Origin: Melioribacteraceae bacterium
GTDB taxonomy: Bacteria; Bacteroidota; Ignavibacteria; Ignavibacteriales; Melioribacteraceae
DNA length: 59,473 nucleotides
Assembly (NCBI GenBank): GCA_021647785.1
Contig: JAKIUC010000026.1
Span: 1 to 59,473 of the forward strand
Direction of reading: 5' to 3'
The notes under the pieces are model-generated. The model was not told the DNA's origin. It did no database searches and worked only from the letters and a program-made list of their open reading frames with translations. Shown piece by piece: positions 18,237 to 27,495 of this stretch. Numbering within the stretch: position 1 is the stretch's first letter; each line of letters starts with the position of its first letter. The translations under genes were made by a program, and so were the position numbers.

Positions 18237-20290
18237 ATCAGTTTTTTACAAAAATAGTTAATGGCAGCAGAAAGGAAAAACTTGAGAAATCTCTTTTCTT
18301 CCTCCTTCTATTAGTACTGTTCAAATTTTTATTCCCATTAGTTGATAACTCTATTCTAATAATTATAAATGATTTTCTCATTTATAGTACTATGGGTTTA
18401 GCTTTCATCTTCTTTAATGAAACCACTATTTCTAAATCGGAAAACCCAATTTCACTCGTTCTTAATGTTGGAATTTTAAGTACAATTCTTTTTTTTATTA
18501 CATCACTTTCATCAGTAATTTTTGATAAAATAGAAAATATTGAAGATGTTAATGGATTTTTTTATACAGTTATTTCACTTTTTATATCTGTTACATTTAT
18601 TGCTTTTGTTGTCTATATTCTCTCGGCTCTTAAAACTCTTTATTTTCTGCGAGAGAAACTTGTTACGGAAAACTACTTTCTCCTAATGCTTATTTCACTT
18701 CTGTTAGCTTCTTTTGCTGGAACACTTAGCAAGCTAAATACAGACCTAACTTTTATTGAAAAAACATTTTTCGTAGTTTCAATTGTTTTAATTGCGTTAA
18801 ATTCATTTCGGGTTTCTTGGATTGCGTTTTTATCAAAGCGTCAAAAAATATTTTTGTTATTTATTTCAATAATAATGTCAGGGTTATTTGGGTTTAACTT
18901 TGCAATGTTTTCTGAAACAAATATTATTGAACAGATTGTTTCCAATTTTTCTCCTGGTGCTAGAGTCTTTTATATTCTAATAATGCTACACGGAACTATC
19001 TATTTTGGAATTGTTTTCTTTACAACACTCTTTCATCTTCCTACCGCAGGGGCTTTTGACCAAAAGAGAGAAGAGATAACTTCGTTGATTGATCTTAGTA
19101 AGCTAATGACCCAAGTACTAGATTTCAAAGAATTAGCCGATAGCCTTACAGAAGCAACAAATAATGTATGTAGTTCCGATTCTGCATGGATTGTTATTAA
19201 AGATAGTGATGATTACGAACTGATTTCTGTTAGTAACATCGGGTATCTTGAAGCAGATGGAATTAGTAAGAGTTTATTAAATGAATTTGAGCTACCTCAA
19301 ACAGATGTACTGACCCTTAATAGAAAATTAATAAAAATAAAAGTTCAAAATGATGAGAAGGTCTATGTTTTTCAATCAATAATAATTGCCCCGTTAAAAG
19401 TGCATAATACTATTAGTGGATATCTATTTGCTGCAAAGAGGCAGAAATATAAATTTGATAGAGATGAAATAAAAGCAATTGGTGCATTTGCAGATTACGC
19501 AGCATTGGCAATAGAAAATGCAAAGCTTATAAAAAAATCTCTTGAAAAAGAACGGATGGAAAATGAATTAGAAGTTGCACGAAATATTCAATCAAAATTA
19601 TTGCCAGATGAAAATCCCAGCTCGGAGCATTTAGAAGTTGATGCACTCTTTGTTCCTGCATTTGAAGTTGGGGGCGACTATTACGATTACTTCAAACTAA
19701 GCGAAGATAAACTTGCCTTTGTAATTGCGGATGTTTCTGGCAAAGGTGTTTCCGCATCATATATTATGGCTGAGGTTAAAGGAATTTTTGAAGCATTAGC
19801 TCAGGTAATTACAAACCCTAAGGAACTTTTAATAAAAACAAACGACATATTAGGAGGTAGTTTAGATAAAAAAAGTTTTGTAACTGCTATCTATGGCGTT
19901 ATTGATATTAAAAATGGAATTCTGAATTTTGCTCGTGCAGGTCATATGCCGTTGCTGATATGTTCCGAAGGAGAGCTAAAAGAGTATTTGCCAAAAGGAA
20001 TTGGATTAGGACTCAATTTTAATAAAAAATTTAATTCTAATATCGATAATATGGAAATTAAACTAAATAATAACGATATTATAATTCTATATACTGATGG
20101 AGTTACAGAATCGCAAAATGTTGATAATGTAGATTTTGGTTTAGAGAAATTGAAAAGTGTTATTGAAGAAAATTGTAATGGGGAATTAAGTAACATTACA
20201 AAAAATATCTTCAAAGAAGTAGCACTTTTTTCTAAAGAGAAACAACAGCATGACGATTTAACCCTTGTTCTATTTAAGTGGAAAAATTAA
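18233..20290 (+). CDS. Membrane SpoIIE/RsbU-type serine phosphatase with GAF domain
   Basis: About eight hydrophobic segments occupy residues 20-275. A GAF domain follows (about 285-440), then a coiled linker ELEVARNIQSKLLP, the typical lead-in to PP2C domains of this class. The phosphatase domain (about 455-685) shows VGGDYYDYF, IADVSGKGVSAS, ILYTDGVTES and DDLTLVL, including the metal-binding aspartates. Such enzymes dephosphorylate STAS-domain antagonists. It starts at TTG, overlapping the previous stop by 4 nt. A STAS protein and an RsbW-like kinase follow. Confidence 0.88.
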   Translation: MNQFFTKIVNGSRKEKLEKSLFFLLLLVLFKFLFPLVDNSILIIINDFLIYSTMGLAFIFFNETTISKSENPISLVLNVGILSTILFFITSLSSVIFDKIENIEDVNGFFYTVISLFISVTFIAFVVYILSALKTLYFLREKLVTENYFLLMLISLLLASFAGTLSKLNTDLTFIEKTFFVVSIVLIALNSFRVSWIAFLSKRQKIFLLFISIIMSGLFGFNFAMFSETNIIEQIVSNFSPGARVFYILIMLHGTIYFGIVFFTTLFHLPTAGAFDQKREEITSLIDLSKLMTQVLDFKELADSLTEATNNVCSSDSAWIVIKDSDDYELISVSNIGYLEADGISKSLLNEFELPQTDVLTLNRKLIKIKVQNDEKVYVFQSIIIAPLKVHNTISGYLFAAKRQKYKFDRDEIKAIGAFADYAALAIENAKLIKKSLEKERMENELEVARNIQSKLLPDENPSSEHLEVDALFVPAFEVGGDYYDYFKLSEDKLAFVIADVSGKGVSASYIMAEVKGIFEALAQVITNPKELLIKTNDILGGSLDKKSFVTAIYGVIDIKNGILNFARAGHMPLLICSEGELKEYLPKGIGLGLNFNKKFNSNIDNMEIKLNNNDIIILYTDGVTESQNVDNVDFGLEKLKSVIEENCNGELSNITKNIFKEVALFSKEKQQHDDLTLVLFKWKN

Positions 20291-20356
20291 AAACATTCCC
20301 GATAAACAACACCGTAAAAATTACGGGATTGGTCGGGATAAGTTGGGAGAGGCTTA
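20291..20356 (+). promoter_or_regulatory. Hairpin-containing gap within the partner-switching operon
   Basis: The 66-bp gap holds CCGTAA/TTACGG and a wider TCCCGA ... TCGGGA pair. No long T-run follows, so it looks more like an RNA-processing or attenuation hairpin than a terminator. It could set the ratio of phosphatase to STAS/kinase output, which is inference. Confidence 0.3.
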
Positions 20357-20701
20357 ATGGCTGATTTTAATGTGTCATCAAGAGAAGATGGCGAAGTAAG
20401 TGTAGTGAAAGTGGAAGGTTATTTAGATGCTCATACAGCACCAGACCTTGAAAACGAGTTCAATAAAATGATTGAACGAAAGAGACATAAAATTGTTGTA
20501 AACTTTAGCGAGCTCAATTATATAAGCAGTGCAGGGCTTGGTGTTTTTATGGCTTATGTAGAGACCATGAGAGAAGAAGATGGAGACATTAAGTTCTCGA
20601 ACCTAAAGGATGATGTATATAGCATTTTCGATTTATTGGGGTTCCCAGTTCTGTATGAATTTTATAAAGATGAAGAAGAAGCAATTAAAAAATTTAGATA
20701 G
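20357..20701 (+). CDS. STAS-domain anti-sigma factor antagonist
   Basis: This 114-residue single STAS domain has the motif LNYISSAGLGVFMAY, with phospho-acceptor Ser near residue 58. A GGAGAGG sequence about 6 bp upstream of the ATG is a good ribosome-binding site. The stop TAG overlaps the GTG start of the kinase gene by one base, so antagonist and kinase are made as a pair, as in rsbV-rsbW. It is the likely direct substrate of the neighbouring SpoIIE-type phosphatases. Confidence 0.9.
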   Translation: MADFNVSSREDGEVSVVKVEGYLDAHTAPDLENEFNKMIERKRHKIVVNFSELNYISSAGLGVFMAYVETMREEDGDIKFSNLKDDVYSIFDLLGFPVLYEFYKDEEEAIKKFR

Positions 20702-21141
20702 TGTTTAATGTGAAAAGTGAAATAGACATAACAAAAACAGAAATAGTAATTTCTAGTTCAACTGATAATCTCTCTCTATTAAGAAGTTTTATCGAGTTTC
20801 ACGGTAGAGAATTTAAATTGAACAAAAGGGAAATTGCTCACATCTCTCTATCTGTTGACGAGGCTTGCACAAATATAATTGAGCATGCTTATAAAAACTC
20901 TAAAAATGGAAAGATTAAAATTAAAATAGATAAAAATAATAATAAAATTTTTGTTAAACTTACAGATAACGGCTCTAAATTTGACCCAAGTATAATCCCA
21001 GAGCCGAATATTGCGGAGAACCAAAAATTGAAAAAGGGTGGAGGGTTAGGAATGTTTCTCATGAAAAAAATAATGGATGAAGTTAAGTATAATGCAAAAG
21101 GAAAAAGCAATGAACTAATTTTAATTAAATACCTTACTTAA
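20701..21141 (+). CDS. RsbW-like anti-sigma serine kinase (HATPase_c_2)
   Basis: The 146-residue protein has the three ATPase boxes of the anti-sigma kinase family: LSVDEACTNIIEHAYKN (N-box), KLTDNGSKFDP (G1) and GGGLGMFLMKKIMDEV (G2). It lacks a dimerisation/phospho-acceptor domain, so it is not a sensor kinase. Members phosphorylate STAS antagonists and bind a sigma factor or other target. The partner sigma factor may be the ECF protein at 16427-17029, but RsbW targets are not usually ECF, so the real output is open. Confidence 0.88.
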   Translation: MFNVKSEIDITKTEIVISSSTDNLSLLRSFIEFHGREFKLNKREIAHISLSVDEACTNIIEHAYKNSKNGKIKIKIDKNNNKIFVKLTDNGSKFDPSIIPEPNIAENQKLKKGGGLGMFLMKKIMDEVKYNAKGKSNELILIKYLT

Positions 21142-21145
21142 TTAG

Positions 21146-22831
21146 ATGGAAAACGAAATACATAAAAGCACTCTCAGAAATCTTTCGGCACTTGTAGATT
21201 TTGGCAACCTTATAAATTCATCCCTTAAAACAGATTTTATATTAAACAATTTACTGCTTACAAGTTTTGGCAAGTTCCATACAACAAAGGGTCTAATTGC
21301 AGTTGTGCGTAATGGTAAATTAAATTATGCAGTTGCAAAGGGTTTACCAAAAAGTATTGTTAATGATTTCCCCAAACTGTTAGAGAAAGATTATAAAACA
21401 TCTGATGAATTGAATAAGTATTTATTGAAATATAAATTAGTTCATTCGCAGGAGATACATTCGGCTAATAAACTTATTGGTGTTATTTTTCTTGGTGAGA
21501 GATTGAGCGGAAAAGAATATTCTATAGAGGACTCAAAGTTTTTACAGACTTTCCTAAATATATCTGCCACTGCTCTCGAAAATTCCTTAAGCATAAATAA
21601 ATTAAAAGCTGTAAATAATAATCTTGATACAAAAGTTCATCAGCTAAGTGCGTTGTTCGATTTAAGTAAGGAGTTTAGTGGCATTTTAGAAATTCCACTA
21701 ATTAGTAAACTGTTGGGCTTCTCAATAATTGGGCAATTGCTTGTCTCTAAATATGCTGTGTTAATATTCAAAGAAAATGATTTTGAAATTTTGGAATCGA
21801 AATTTAATTCTGATTTATTGAAAGATAATATTGCCTTGCTGGATGTAGATGAAATTAAAAAACCGATACTTTGTGATGAGAAAATTGATAAACCAGTCTC
21901 TCCACTTTTTGAAATGGGAATTGAACTTATAGTACCAATGCAAATAAAGCAGAAGACGAAAGGCTTGATATTATTGGGGAAAAGGAATACTGGGCAAAAT
22001 TATTCTAAATCGGATATTGAATTTGTTTCATCAATTGGGAGTCTTGCAATTATCTCAATAGAAAATAGTTTACTATTTAAAGAAACAATTGAAAAACAGA
22101 GATTAGAAAAAGATTTAGAGATTGCGAAGAAAATTCAAAGAAATTTATTGCCAAGCAAATTACCAAGAATGAAAAATTTTGAAATAGCTGCTTTTAATAG
22201 TGCTGCTAAACAAGTGGGCGGCGATTATTACGATGCTATTAAATTAGATAACGGAAAAGTATTACTCGCAATTGCTGATGTTTCAGGGAAAGGAGTACAA
22301 GCAGCTTTGTTGATGGCAAATTTGCAGGCATTTCTTCAAGCGATAAGTAAACAGAACAAAGAACTTGTTGATGCGTCAAACTTGCTCAACGATTTAGTTT
22401 CCGATAATACATCCGACGGAAGATTTATAACATTCTTCTGGGGTATTTTAAATGATGAAAATATGATTTTTGAAAGTGTAAATATGGGACACAATCCACC
22501 GCTGCTTTTGCGAAACGGAGTTATTTCAAAACTTAAAAATGGTGGGATGTTGATGGGTGTAATGCCAACTATAACTCCGTATAAAAATGAAATTACTAAA
22601 TTAGAAAAAAATGATTTGATAATTATGTTTACTGATGGTATAACTGAAGCAATGGATAAAGATAATATTGAATTTTCTGATGAACGTTTAGAAAACCTAA
22701 CACTTACACTTAATAATTTATCTGCAAACCAAGCACTCGAAAAAATTCTTTCTGAAGTTAACATTTTTGCAAATGGTGTAGAGCAATCGGATGATATAAC
22801 CTGCATAGTAGTAAAAGTAAATGAAGTTTAA
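21146..22831 (+). CDS. Cytoplasmic GAF-GAF SpoIIE-type serine phosphatase
   Basis: There are no membrane segments. Two GAF-like sensor domains span about residues 10-145 and 160-310. The linker LEKDLEIAKKIQRNLLP leads into a PP2C/SpoIIE domain (about 330-560) with VGGDYYDAI, IADVSGKGVQAA, MFTDGITEA and DDITCIVV. It follows the RsbW-like kinase by 4 bp, and the next phosphatase begins 2 bp after its stop. It is the second of three phosphatases in the operon and probably reports a cytoplasmic signal. Confidence 0.87.
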   Translation: MENEIHKSTLRNLSALVDFGNLINSSLKTDFILNNLLLTSFGKFHTTKGLIAVVRNGKLNYAVAKGLPKSIVNDFPKLLEKDYKTSDELNKYLLKYKLVHSQEIHSANKLIGVIFLGERLSGKEYSIEDSKFLQTFLNISATALENSLSINKLKAVNNNLDTKVHQLSALFDLSKEFSGILEIPLISKLLGFSIIGQLLVSKYAVLIFKENDFEILESKFNSDLLKDNIALLDVDEIKKPILCDEKIDKPVSPLFEMGIELIVPMQIKQKTKGLILLGKRNTGQNYSKSDIEFVSSIGSLAIISIENSLLFKETIEKQRLEKDLEIAKKIQRNLLPSKLPRMKNFEIAAFNSAAKQVGGDYYDAIKLDNGKVLLAIADVSGKGVQAALLMANLQAFLQAISKQNKELVDASNLLNDLVSDNTSDGRFITFFWGILNDENMIFESVNMGHNPPLLLRNGVISKLKNGGMLMGVMPTITPYKNEITKLEKNDLIIMFTDGITEAMDKDNIEFSDERLENLTLTLNNLSANQALEKILSEVNIFANGVEQSDDITCIVVKVNEV

Positions 22832-22833
22832 TC

Positions 22834-25404
22834 TTGGATAAATTTGAACACATACTAGCGAAGTACAGAAGCAAGTTAATTGCACCAGTTGTATTATTTA
22901 TGGCTGTGCTGCTGTTATCCGTTTTCTATTTTATTTTTGAAGTTACACCACAACCCAATGATGAATGTATATGGGACCCGCAGATGGTAACTAAGGATAG
23001 TGTTGGGTATTTTTTCCAGGATGTTAAATTGGAAGGTGTCACCTGGAAGGCTGGTATTCGTGATGGTGACCAACTTCTTGAAATAAATGGAAAACCCATT
23101 TTAAAACTATATGAGGCAAGCCATATCTTAAATAGTATGTCGGAAGGAGATTCGGCACTCTACAAAGTTTCACGAGATGAAGAGATTTTTGAGACAAAAG
23201 TTGAGGTTAAAAAACTTATCCAATTTGGAGGGCTTTCATTTGCAATACTTGCTTTAATTTGGCTGATAGTTGGTTTTGTTGTAATAAAATCGAAGGATGA
23301 TGGAATAATACAAATCACATTTTTCAGAATTGGATTAGCATTTGTTCTTTTTGCTTCGTTTAATCTTCTTATTGTTGATAACATTAAAAATCCATTGTAC
23401 GAATATCCAATTCTTGTTCAAATTGTAGATCATTTATGGACGTTTGGAACACTATTTCTCCCATTTTTAATACTTAAGTTTTTCTGGATTTTCCCAAAAC
23501 CTATTAAATACTTTAATCGTAAATGGATTGATAATTTATTATTTATAATTCCAACATTTCTATTTCTTCTATTAGTTTTGGTTAAATATATCTTTGTTTA
23601 TCAAGGAGCAGTAAACGTATATAAATTTTATGGGGTTATGGCTGTTGGGTCAATTCTATCAATTTTTATATCCGGATTTATTGGATTGATATCACTCTTT
23701 GTTAACTATCTAAAAATAAAAAATGAAAAGGATAGGAAACCTATCTTTGTAATTTTGGTTGCATATACTATTGGTATTTTGGCAGCAATTTATACTTTTG
23801 TTTTAGTTACAGCAGGTAATCCTGCAATGCGTTTTAATCAGCCCGAAGTATTTCTTCCATTAATTTTAATTGCATTACTTCCTGTTGCTTTCGGATATTC
23901 TATTTTTAAATATTCACTAATGGATGTTTCTGATGTTGTGAAAACAACATTACTATATGGCTTTGCTACTATTAGCATTGCAGCCACCTACTTTTTTGTT
24001 ATTTATATTCTTGGGCAAACCTTAAGTTCTGCTATAGGTACTGAATATCAAGGGCTTATTGCAGGAGTAATATTTGTAGCGTTTGCAATTATTTTTCAAT
24101 CTACAAAAGATAAATTTCAAAATTTAATTATTAGAAAATTTTACCCTGAACAATTTGCTTATCAGAAAGTACTTTGCAAATTTAGTAATGATGTTGTAAC
24201 AATTGTTGGATTAGAAAATATTTTAAAATCTACTACTAATACATTCATCGAGGCATTAAAGTTAGCTGTTTTTGGAATTGTACTAAAAAATAATTCAAAT
24301 GGTAAATTTGAATTACGAGAAGGTGTTGGCTTAAATAATTCTTCACTAATTCTTAATACAAACGAAGAAAGTTTAATTAGCTTTCTTAAAAACAAGAGAG
24401 ATACTAAGCAAGCATTGGTTATTGATGATAGTGATTTCAATTTGGCTTGTCCGGAATCTGCTGAAACCCTTATTGCACAAGGCATTTATACAGTTATTCC
24501 GTTAATCATAAAAAATAAAATTGTTGGTCTTCTACTTTTTGGGCTTAAATATTCAGGCTCTCGTTTTGCTGGTAAAGATATAGAATTACTAACTGCTGCG
24601 GCTAACCAAACTGCTGTATCTATCGAAAATGCTCGTTTATATGAATCGGAAAAAGAGAAATTAATTCTTGATAGAGACTTGGAGAATGCTCGAAAAATTC
24701 AAAACAGTTTATTACCTTCAGTAATTCCAAAAATAAAAGGGCTTGATATAAGCGGCACTATGCTTCCGGCAATGCAAGTGGGTGGCGATTATTTTGATGT
24801 AATTAAAGTCTCTGAATCGAAAGTATTTGCTGTTGTTGGAGATGTTTCAGGCAAAGGACTTGCTGCATCATTCTATATGTCTAAACTACAAACTATGGTT
24901 AAATTGTATTGTAATGAAGAAAGCACTCCGTTTGATGTCTTAACAAAAATCAATTCCAGAATATTTAAGGAGATGGAGAAAAATTGGTTTATCACCTGCA
25001 CAATTGCATTGTTCAATTCGGAAAATAAAAGTGTTAAAATTTGTAGAGCAGGGCATACACCAATATCTGTAGTTACAGATGGAGTTGTTCAAGATTTTAT
25101 TCCGAGCGGGATTGGAATGGGTTTGGAAGCAGGGAGATTATTTGAAAAAAATCTTGAGCAAATGGAACTTCCGTTAACCGAGAAATCTCTTTTTTGCCTC
25201 TACTCCGATGGAGTAAATGAAGCTATGAATAGTGAGGATGAAATGTTTGGAATAAATAATTTCAACAAAATATTAATTTCCGAATCAAATTTAGATACTT
25301 CAATAATTCAAGAAAAAATTATTAGTTCATTGAAAGACCACAGAGGCACTGCACCTCAGAATGATGATATTACTTTTGTGTTGGTTAAGATAAATAATGT
25401 GTAG
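22834..25404 (+). CDS. PDZ-like, polytopic membrane, GAF and SpoIIE-type phosphatase, 856 aa
   Basis: A membrane helix (about residues 13-35) is followed by a PDZ-like domain (WKAGIRDGDQLLEINGKPILK, about 45-120) that would lie outside the membrane. About eight more helices (130-425), a GAF domain (about 435-590), the linker LDRDLENARKIQNSLLP and a PP2C domain (about 610-855) with VGGDYFDVI, VGDVSGKGLAAS, YSDGVNEA and DDITFVLV complete it. This layout suggests an extracytoplasmic peptide or envelope signal converted into STAS dephosphorylation. It starts at TTG. It is the last gene before the defence block. Confidence 0.87.
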   Translation: MDKFEHILAKYRSKLIAPVVLFMAVLLLSVFYFIFEVTPQPNDECIWDPQMVTKDSVGYFFQDVKLEGVTWKAGIRDGDQLLEINGKPILKLYEASHILNSMSEGDSALYKVSRDEEIFETKVEVKKLIQFGGLSFAILALIWLIVGFVVIKSKDDGIIQITFFRIGLAFVLFASFNLLIVDNIKNPLYEYPILVQIVDHLWTFGTLFLPFLILKFFWIFPKPIKYFNRKWIDNLLFIIPTFLFLLLVLVKYIFVYQGAVNVYKFYGVMAVGSILSIFISGFIGLISLFVNYLKIKNEKDRKPIFVILVAYTIGILAAIYTFVLVTAGNPAMRFNQPEVFLPLILIALLPVAFGYSIFKYSLMDVSDVVKTTLLYGFATISIAATYFFVIYILGQTLSSAIGTEYQGLIAGVIFVAFAIIFQSTKDKFQNLIIRKFYPEQFAYQKVLCKFSNDVVTIVGLENILKSTTNTFIEALKLAVFGIVLKNNSNGKFELREGVGLNNSSLILNTNEESLISFLKNKRDTKQALVIDDSDFNLACPESAETLIAQGIYTVIPLIIKNKIVGLLLFGLKYSGSRFAGKDIELLTAAANQTAVSIENARLYESEKEKLILDRDLENARKIQNSLLPSVIPKIKGLDISGTMLPAMQVGGDYFDVIKVSESKVFAVVGDVSGKGLAASFYMSKLQTMVKLYCNEESTPFDVLTKINSRIFKEMEKNWFITCTIALFNSENKSVKICRAGHTPISVVTDGVVQDFIPSGIGMGLEAGRLFEKNLEQMELPLTEKSLFCLYSDGVNEAMNSEDEMFGINNFNKILISESNLDTSIIQEKIISSLKDHRGTAPQNDDITFVLVKINNV

Positions 25405-25517
25405 CATTGGTTAGTGCCTCGTGTAAATAAAATCACTTGAAATATGATCCAAAAAAAATAGAAGCATATGATAAAAAAAACTCAACATCTTATAAGCGAA
25501 AAATTTCGTAATACAGA

Positions 25518-25578
25518 TGACAATTTACAATATATAAGTCCCGATATACACAATGGGTGTATTGGGATGTTGTAGGGC
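25518..25578 (+). other. Left boundary of the defence cassette block
   Basis: GTTGTAGGGC (25569-25578) is the exact reverse complement of GCCCTACAAC at 30455-30464, just after the last ABC-3C gene. A GGGTGTAT arm with its partner ATATACAC and CCC lies directly before it, making a hairpin. The motif TTACAATATATAA upstream (about 25524-25536) recurs before the toxin-antitoxin cassette. The rest of the 253-bp gap shows nothing else. Confidence 0.5.
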
Positions 25579-25657
25579 ATTTAAAGAAATCGTATAATAA
25601 CAGTGAGAATAAGATAGGAATGGATTATCTTTGTACTATAAATTAAAAGGAAAATAT

Positions 25658-26512
25658 ATGACATTTTGGAATAAAGAGATTGAGAAAAGGTTTTTTATTG
25701 AAGCGATGAAAAATTTTGCTTCACCTGAACAATTATTTTATAAACTAGTAGATGGATATTTTGCATATGTGCCAAAAGGGGAAAGTGCAGAAGGACAAAC
25801 ATTACAAAGCAGAAATTCGTTAATTGGAAAATATACAGAAAAATGGAGTAAAGACTTTTTAAAGCCAATTGCTGAAAGCTTAGGACTGTTTGCAGTAAAT
25901 AGTGTAGTTTGCCCAGAACTTGGATTATCCACTCAAAGTGATGCAGATTTAGCATTTTGCAGTACTAATGAAATTCACCAGAAAGCAGAAAACATAAAAT
26001 TGCTCTTTGAAATTAAAATGAGCATTGTGAATAATTATAAATTTGAGAACAAACAAGTAAATATTGTTGGAGATTACAAAAAACATAAAGGAAATCCTTC
26101 AATTCTTCGTTCAGATTCAATGTTAAAAGCAATTGGAAAATCAATCAATATTAGGGTTTCTGGGACAGAATCAACTAAAATTCCAATTATCATTTTAGGA
26201 AATAGTCCTATCACAAAAAACTATGCAAAAAAAGTTGATTTTTTAAAACAGGCTGGAATTATTCAAAGTTTTATTTCCTTGTATCCAAATCCAACAGATG
26301 ATTTTATTAAAAACACTGTTGGCAAAGGTTTTCAAACATTCAATGAATATCAAGATTTGACCAATTACCTTACAGAAGTAGTTAATTCCGATATGAATTT
26401 CTTTTCTTCAATGTTACCTAAAAGAAAATTGGGACAAATAATAGCTGTATCTGCAAATGAAAAAGATGATATTTCAAAAGCAGAGAAATTTTTAAGTCTA
26501 ATAAATGAATAA
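25658..26512 (+). CDS. Type II restriction endonuclease (PD-(D/E)xK type)
   Basis: The start ATG 25658 has AAAAGGA upstream; an upstream TTG at 25631 would add nine residues with no support. The nuclease signature is probably Asp97 (QSDADLAF) and, after a short helix, LLFEIKMS with Glu118-Ile-Lys120, giving a D-(x20)-ExK arrangement. The downstream methyltransferase gene starts 10 bp after its stop, which is the standard gene order for a type II system. The family and target sequence cannot be told by eye. Confidence 0.75.
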   Translation: MTFWNKEIEKRFFIEAMKNFASPEQLFYKLVDGYFAYVPKGESAEGQTLQSRNSLIGKYTEKWSKDFLKPIAESLGLFAVNSVVCPELGLSTQSDADLAFCSTNEIHQKAENIKLLFEIKMSIVNNYKFENKQVNIVGDYKKHKGNPSILRSDSMLKAIGKSINIRVSGTESTKIPIIILGNSPITKNYAKKVDFLKQAGIIQSFISLYPNPTDDFIKNTVGKGFQTFNEYQDLTNYLTEVVNSDMNFFSSMLPKRKLGQIIAVSANEKDDISKAEKFLSLINE

Positions 26513-26522
26513 ATTGGAGAAA

Positions 26523-27443
26523 ATGAAAACTACATATCAAAGAAAAAAAGGGACAGAGTCAAGTTCATTTGGAACGAATGGTAGAATAAATCACGATTCT
26601 TCTAAATTCTATGATTCTAAATTATACAAAGAATTATCAAGCGAAAAACAAGTTAGCAAAGAGACTAATTCGTTTCCTGAAAAATTACTGAACACAACAA
26701 TATTGGGTTCGGCAGAAAATATGTCAATGATTGCAGATAACTCTTTGCACCTAATGATTACTTCACCACCTTATAATGTATCGAAAGAATATGATGAAGA
26801 CCTGTCGTTGAAAGAATATTTGGAAGTGCTTAAAAAGGTTTTCTCAGAAACATATCGAGTATTAGTAAATGGTGGGCGTGCTTGTATAAATGTTGCAAAT
26901 CTTGGTAGAAAACCTTACATCCCACTTTCTGATTATATTTCTCAAATGATGATTGAAATCGGATTTAATATGCGTGGCGAAATCATTTGGAATAAGGCCG
27001 CAAGTGCAAGTCCTTCAACTGCTTGGGGAAGTTGGATGTCTGCTTCAAACCCAATTTTAAGGGACATTCACGAATATATTTTAGTTTTTTCAAAAGGAGA
27101 TTATAAAAGAGACCGAAAAAAAGATGAAAAAGAGATAAAACAGAACTCTATTTCCAAAGAAAATTTTATGGAATGGACAAAATCAATCTGGACTTTCAAT
27201 GCAGAATCGGCAAGAAGAGTTGGACACCCAGCACCATTTCCGATTGACTTACCACATAGATTGATACAACTTTATTCTTTTAAAACAGATATAATTTTAG
27301 ACCCATTTATGGGTAGTGGAACAACTGGGATTGCGGCATTAAAAAGTGACAGAAAATATGTGGGATTTGAAATTAGTCAAGAATATATTGACTTAACAAA
27401 AAAGAGGACTGCACCATTTGAAAATATGTTGGAGCTTGATTGA
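26523..27443 (+). CDS. Beta-class DNA methyltransferase (N6-adenine or N4-cytosine) of a type II system
   Basis: Catalytic motif IV is TSPPYN at residues 80-85 and the SAM-binding motif I is DPFMGSGTT at 260-268. Motif IV before motif I defines the beta class. The SPPY form is shared by N4-cytosine and some N6-adenine enzymes, so the modified base is uncertain. ATG 26523 is chosen because TTGGAG lies just upstream; an ATG at 26505 overlaps the endonuclease. The enzyme would protect host DNA from the adjacent nuclease. An N-terminal ~50-residue polar extension has no clear role. Confidence 0.88.
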   Translation: MKTTYQRKKGTESSSFGTNGRINHDSSKFYDSKLYKELSSEKQVSKETNSFPEKLLNTTILGSAENMSMIADNSLHLMITSPPYNVSKEYDEDLSLKEYLEVLKKVFSETYRVLVNGGRACINVANLGRKPYIPLSDYISQMMIEIGFNMRGEIIWNKAASASPSTAWGSWMSASNPILRDIHEYILVFSKGDYKRDRKKDEKEIKQNSISKENFMEWTKSIWTFNAESARRVGHPAPFPIDLPHRLIQLYSFKTDIILDPFMGSGTTGIAALKSDRKYVGFEISQEYIDLTKKRTAPFENMLELD

Positions 27444-27495
27444 CGAAGAAAAAGAATACAGTGTTTTTGCTATTTAATGTTAGAATATCGTAATT

